Positions 59,497-64,000 of a stretch of DNA of 64,000 bases are shown here, one piece after another. The notes beneath the pieces are model-generated. The model saw only the letters and a list, made by a program, of their open reading frames with translations, did no database searches and had not been told where the DNA came from. Positions within the stretch are counted from its first letter, which is position 1, and each line of letters begins with the position of its first letter. Source of the DNA: Blastomyces gilchristii SLH14081 (Eukaryota > Ascomycota > Eurotiomycetes > Onygenales > Ajellomycetaceae). The translations under genes and the position numbers were made by a program. The stretch is from contig NW_003101677.1 in assembly GCF_000003855.2 (NCBI RefSeq), forward strand, positions 1,843,506 to 1,907,505. The letters are read 5' to 3'.

Positions 59497-62400
59497 ATGG
59501 TTTGGCGGCTGCCTGGTGCCCGCTCTCCTCTTCCGACCAGCGTTGCCCTCCTCCTTCTCCCGCTCTTGGCCGCTCAGCAGCAGCAGCCTCTTGCCCACGA
59601 TGTCGAACCGTTACATCCTCATTTCCGAGACACCTACGTCCAACCACACGCTCAATCACACTCACTCGCAAACTCCAACGATGCGAGCGCCGTAGCAACT
59701 GTTGCTCTGGCGGCCACCAGCCCCGCCGTTCGAGCACCTCCTGCCCAGGCCAGCTCAAATGCTGGTCCGGTTCCGCAGCTCCAAGCGCGATCCTTGCAGG
59801 ATTGGGAGGTTGAGGACTTTGTCCTCTTGGCGACCGTCGATGGAACCATCCACGCGAGGGATCGAAAGACAGGGGCCCCACGATGGGCCCTCGAGGTTCC
59901 AAGCAGTCCAATGGTGGAAACAATCTACCACCAGTCCAACCGGTCTGGATTTGCCGATGCGCAACCGGAGGATGATTTTATTTGGATTGTAGAACCCAGC
60001 CGGGATGGAGAGCTTTATATATACAATCAGGCCCCCAATGGAGGTCTCCAGAAGTTGGGTTTGACCGTGAAAGCTTTGGTTGACGAGACTCCATATTCCG
60101 GGATCGACCCTCCCGTTACCTATACCGCTAGAAAGGAAACAACCCTCTATACCGTAGATGCTCGCACCGGCGCCATTATTCGTGTCTTCAGTTCTCGAGG
60201 TTCCACCACCGCAGCAGAGCAGAGTTGCCGTCGTGTCAATGATCTAGAGGTTCTCGATGATGAGGAATGTGAAACAAAGAATGGCACGCTCACCCTTGGC
60301 CGGCTCGAGTACATGGTGACCATTCAAAATACAGAAACTGGAAATCCCATTTGCACTATCAAATATTCTGAATGGGGCCCGAACAATCGGGATATTGACC
60401 TCCAAAGCCAATATTTCCGAACAATGGACAAACGACACATCTACAGCATGCATGACGGTGTCGTCTTCGGATTCGACCATTCAAAGGTGGACGGACGTCG
60501 TTACACCCAACGATTTACTTCTCCTGTTGCGCGGGTTTTTGATGTGGCCCGCCCTGCTCGCCCTGACTTGCCAGACACGTCCCTTGTTCTCCTTGCCCAA
60601 CCACTTATTCCTCCAGATGACAGCTTTGGCGCTAATACGCCTGAAGATCGAGAGTCCCGTGTTTTCATAAACTGCACGGAGAATGGTGGCTGGTATGCCA
60701 TGTCGGAGGCCACGTATCCTCTTGTCACAGGACGTGCCAGACAAGCGGAATGCTACGAAAAGGACTACCTCATCAGCGAGAAACCTTTGATGAGCCACAG
60801 CCTTGCACAACAAAGGGCTGCGTTGGTTGGTGTCCACTCTCTCAATGAGCCGTCAGGCAAATATCAACGAACTATTCCTAGTATCTCTGGGCCCCCAGCC
60901 GACTTGTCGAATGATACCCCCCGAGATATTGCGAGAGTTCCACCCAAAGCACCTCCCCTACCTACCATTAGACCTGGCCATCTTATTCAAAAAGGGTGGG
61001 ACAATGTCGTTGATGTCATTGTTACCCTAATACTCCTCACTTTTGGGACATTTCTTTACTTCAACTCAAACAATTTACAGGAGCTTGCGAAACAGAAACT
61101 TGATCTTAAAAATGTCATTTCTATCAATGGGAAGACTCTGCCCACGGCTCCTTCTACACCGATAATCACCTCAACGCCGCGAATTCCTCCGGGTTTTGTT
61201 GTGAATAAGGTGCCGTCTTCCCATGACGTGGATCATGCACTTGAACCTGGCGTTACTGTAGATATCACCGTCCCAACCCTCGACCAGGGTGGTGATAATA
61301 CGCGTCGACCGACGTCACAACATCCAATCGAGGATAATAATTCAACACCTAGAGTCAGGATCCAGGAACCTGTTCAAAATAATAATGAGGACGACGACGT
61401 TGAAGAGCTAACCCTGCTTCAAACGCCGGAGAAAGCGAAGAAAAAGGCTCGCCGTGGAAAGCGGGGTGGTGTGGCGCATAAACGTGGCAAGAAGAGTCGG
61501 AACCAGAAACAGGATGAAGACGCAGATGGTAGGACATCCACGGAGCCCCCATCCGAAAATGACCACACTGAGATCGTGAGGCGGCCAGGGCTCGAGAGGC
61601 AACTTTCGCGAACTATTTCAGCAGAGCTGATGGAAATGGATGGGTCAATTAGAATCGGCCAACTAAAGGTTCATACAGATACAGTTCTGGGCCATGGTAG
61701 TCATGGCACCGTGGTCTACAAAGGCTCGTTTGATGGTCGTGATGTGGCAGTCAAAAGGATGTTGGTGGAATTCTACGATATTGCATCTCACGAGGTTGGT
61801 TTACTGCAGGAAAGTGATGACCATAAGAACGTCATTAGATACTTCTGTCGAGAGCAAACCGCTGGCTTTCTATACATTGGACTGGAACTCTGTCCCGCTT
61901 CGTTACAGGAAGTGGTAGAAAAGCCATTTGATTATCCCACTCTTGTCAACGGAGGGCTCGACGTACCCGATGTTTTGTGGCAAATCACCGCTGGAGTCCG
62001 ATATCTCCATTCACTAAAAATTGTCCATCGCGATCTAAAACCCCAAAATATCCTCGTGGCCGCACCCAAGCCCCGAACGGGTTCGACTTCTCTTCGGTTG
62101 CTGATCTCCGATTTTGGATTGTGTAAAAAGCTGGAAGATAATCAAAGTTCTTTCAGAGCTACTACTGCACACGCTGCTGGGACGTCTGGTTGGCGCGCTC
62201 CTGAACTTCTTGTTGACGACGACCAAACCGTTCCAAACATTTCAACCTGGGACAATCAGAGCGCCGACTCCTCGGAACCTGCAGTCGTTGATCCCCAAAC
62301 AAACCGAAGGGCAACACGTGCCATTGATATATTCTCTCTGGGATGTGTATTTTACTACGTGTTAACTCGTGGGGGTCATCCATTTGACAAGGACGGCAAA

Positions 62401-63062
62401 TTCATGCGCGAGGCGAATATCGTCAAAGGATATCATAACTTGGATGAATTGCAGAAACTCGGAGACTACGCGTTCGAAGCTGATGATTTGATCCGGCAAA
62501 TGTTGTCTCTGGATCCACGGCGTCGGTAGGTTCTTCAATTCATATATAGCCAACTCCCCAACCTCAGAGGAATTGATCGAAAGTGACTAATGAATGCTTC
62601 CTTAGCCCTGATGCTACCACCGTAATGCTGCATCCTTTCTTCTGGCCGCCCGCGGATCGCCTTAGCTTCCTCTGTGATGTATCAGACCATTTCGAGTTCG
62701 AACCACGCGACCCTCCATCCGCAGATCTTCTCTGTCTTGAATCCGTCGCTCCGGATGTCATGGGCTTGGAAATGGATTTCCTCAAACTATTGCCAAAGGA
62801 CTTTAAAGACAGCCTTGGCAAACAGCGGAAGTACACAGGGTCGAAGATGCTTGACCTTCTGCGCGCTCTTCGGAACAAACGTAATCATTACAACGATATG
62901 CCGGAACATCTTAAGGCTCATATTGGAGGGCTACCGGTGGGCTATCTTCAATTCTGGGCTGTGCGGTTCCCCAGCCTGCTGATTAATTGCCACTGGGTGG
63001 TTATGCAGCTGGGTCTAACAAAGGTGGAGAGGTTCAAGCGCTACTTCACACCGCCTGTGTGA
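59497..63062 (+). CDS. IRE1: ER stress sensor kinase/endoribonuclease IRE1, 1161 aa
   Basis: This is the type I ER membrane protein that senses unfolded proteins and splices HAC1-type mRNA. Two exons (59497-62525, 62606-63062) join to 1161 residues, CG|C restoring Arg before PDATTVMLHPFFW. A signal peptide (SVALLLLPLLAA) precedes the lumenal beta-propeller-like sensor (about 95-480; VDGTIHARDRKTGAPRW, YTVDARTGAI). One membrane helix lies at about 504-525 (VVDVIVTLILLTFGTFLYF). Then comes a basic linker (KKKARRGKRG). The kinase domain has GHGSHGTVVYKG, Lys753 in VAVKRM, HRDLKPQN (His844-Asp846) and DFG Asp872. The C-terminal RNase domain (about 1025-1161) has KMLDLLRALRNKRNHYND, where His1104 corresponds to the catalytic histidine of yeast Ire1. 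All key residues seen are present, so it is probably active. Confidence 0.96.
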
Positions 63063-64000
63063 AGAAGTAAGAGAGTTTTTTTTTTATTATTTTTTTAATT
63101 TTTTAATTTTCTTTTATTTAAAACAGGATGGATTGTTCTCAGCAAATGATACGATTATTATGAAATCTAGACGATAAGTATTGATAGAATATTCATTTTT
63201 CATTGTTTCGTCAACGGAAATTTATTGTAGGATATGAGACATGATGGAGGCTTTTTTTTACATTGTGTTATTAGAATTGGAAATACGTGGTACTTCCCCC
63301 CCCTTTTTTTTACTCCTCCATTCACAAACTGAGGTAAAAAGACAGTTGTAGGCCTTCCCTAGAGTGTAATTCCCCACAATACAGGAAGCATAGCTTGTAG
63401 AATTACTCAATAATTATCCCAGGCTTAAAATGAACTACTTTTCACTCAGAGATGTTAATGGCTTTTGGTGGTTGCAATGGCCTGGTGCTCAGACAGCAGT
63501 CATTTAACTACCGTACGCGTGGGTGTTGGGTGAGCAAATTGCCAGGGCAAAGATCGCGCGATGTTCACAGCGCGCACTCTAAAGTTGACCTAATGAGACA
63601 ACACAATTAACTACAGTACAACAACAACACAACGCAGCATTGCCCCTCTTTTCTCCCCAATCCACTTCTTCCGTTTCATTTACAACCTTGAGATAGCAAT
63701 TGTCCTCGTCGCCCTTCACGTCTCAGGTGTTCTCTTCTCGCTTTTTCTCCTTCCCCCTCTTCCACGCTAAGCAGCTTGAGAGCTCTCGCCGTTAATCCCT
63801 GCGAGGATCCCTTTGCTGTCCGATCGCATGCCCCATAGCCAGCGTCCTCCATCATCATATTCAATATTCGTGTGTTAGGAACGCTTTTTCTCTTTCGCTG
63901 AGCCTTTGTTGGCTTCGTAAACCTCCTTGTCTGGCGGCCATTGAGCCAACAACAACCCAATCTGGGATACTCCCCTCTCTGCGCGAAACTCCCATCCCTC
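63063..64000. other. Intergenic, 3' flank of IRE1 and likely promoter of next gene
   Basis: T-rich sequence follows IRE1. From about 63.6 kb there are CAACAACAACAC and CT-rich stretches typical of a fungal promoter or 5' leader, suggesting a plus-strand gene starting beyond the right edge. The minus-strand frame 63676-63960 is Lys/Arg-rich without a domain and is not called. Confidence 0.5.

Noticed and set aside
63676..63960. 94-codon Lys/Arg-rich minus-strand frame at the right end
   Set aside because: Its complement is a CT-rich plus-strand leader, and low-complexity composition explains the open frame.

Overview
The window is nuclear DNA of a filamentous ascomycete. Genes carry many short introns (about 50-155 bp, GT-AG ends, CTAAC/CTGAC-like branch sites), intergenic gaps reach several kb, and homopolymer tracts and AT-rich islands are common. 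The gene set (OCH1-type GT32 relic, trichodiene-oxygenase-like P450, GH55, IRE1, long SPX-EXS protein) fits Pezizomycotina. Onygenales/Eurotiomycetes is my best guess from general character, not from a database match. All exon models were built by eye from splice sites and frame continuity.

Layout. 1-328: 5' end of a short-chain dehydrogenase leaving the window, with an eight-unit GATAA array upstream. 3.3-4.0 kb: a 202-aa small secreted protein. 4.8-14.2 kb: a metabolic block with homoserine O-acetyltransferase (MET2), an SPX-EXS phosphate exporter (SYG1/XPR1 type) and aspartate-semialdehyde dehydrogenase (HOM2). MET2 and HOM2 both serve the aspartate-to-methionine route. 15.3-17.6 kb: an uncharacterised conserved membrane protein. 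20.2-21.2 kb: a broken OCH1-like mannosyltransferase. 21.7-23.3 kb: mitochondrial glutaryl-CoA dehydrogenase. 24.4-25.0 kb: a second small secreted protein.

26.7-34.4 kb holds the most striking gene: 20 exons joining in frame to a 2101-aa secreted protein. It combines a two-part GH55 beta-1,3-glucanase, a Thr/Pro-rich linker, an I9-like propeptide, a subtilisin (S8) protease and a Cys-rich tail. 37.2-43.7 kb carries two same-strand cytochromes P450 separated by an AT-rich gap. 45.7-47.7 kb is an amino-acid permease, followed by about 4.6 kb without a gene that includes an AT-rich island with 11-bp phased repeats.

The right end is housekeeping. It has a CFEM-like transmembrane protein (52.3-53.2 kb), the WD40-cyclophilin PPWD1 homologue and chaperonin CCT2 sharing a 316-bp divergent promoter, and the unfolded-protein-response sensor IRE1 with an in-frame upstream ORF. 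The last 0.9 kb looks like the promoter or leader of a gene outside the window. I recognised no tRNA, rRNA, CRISPR array or intact transposon.
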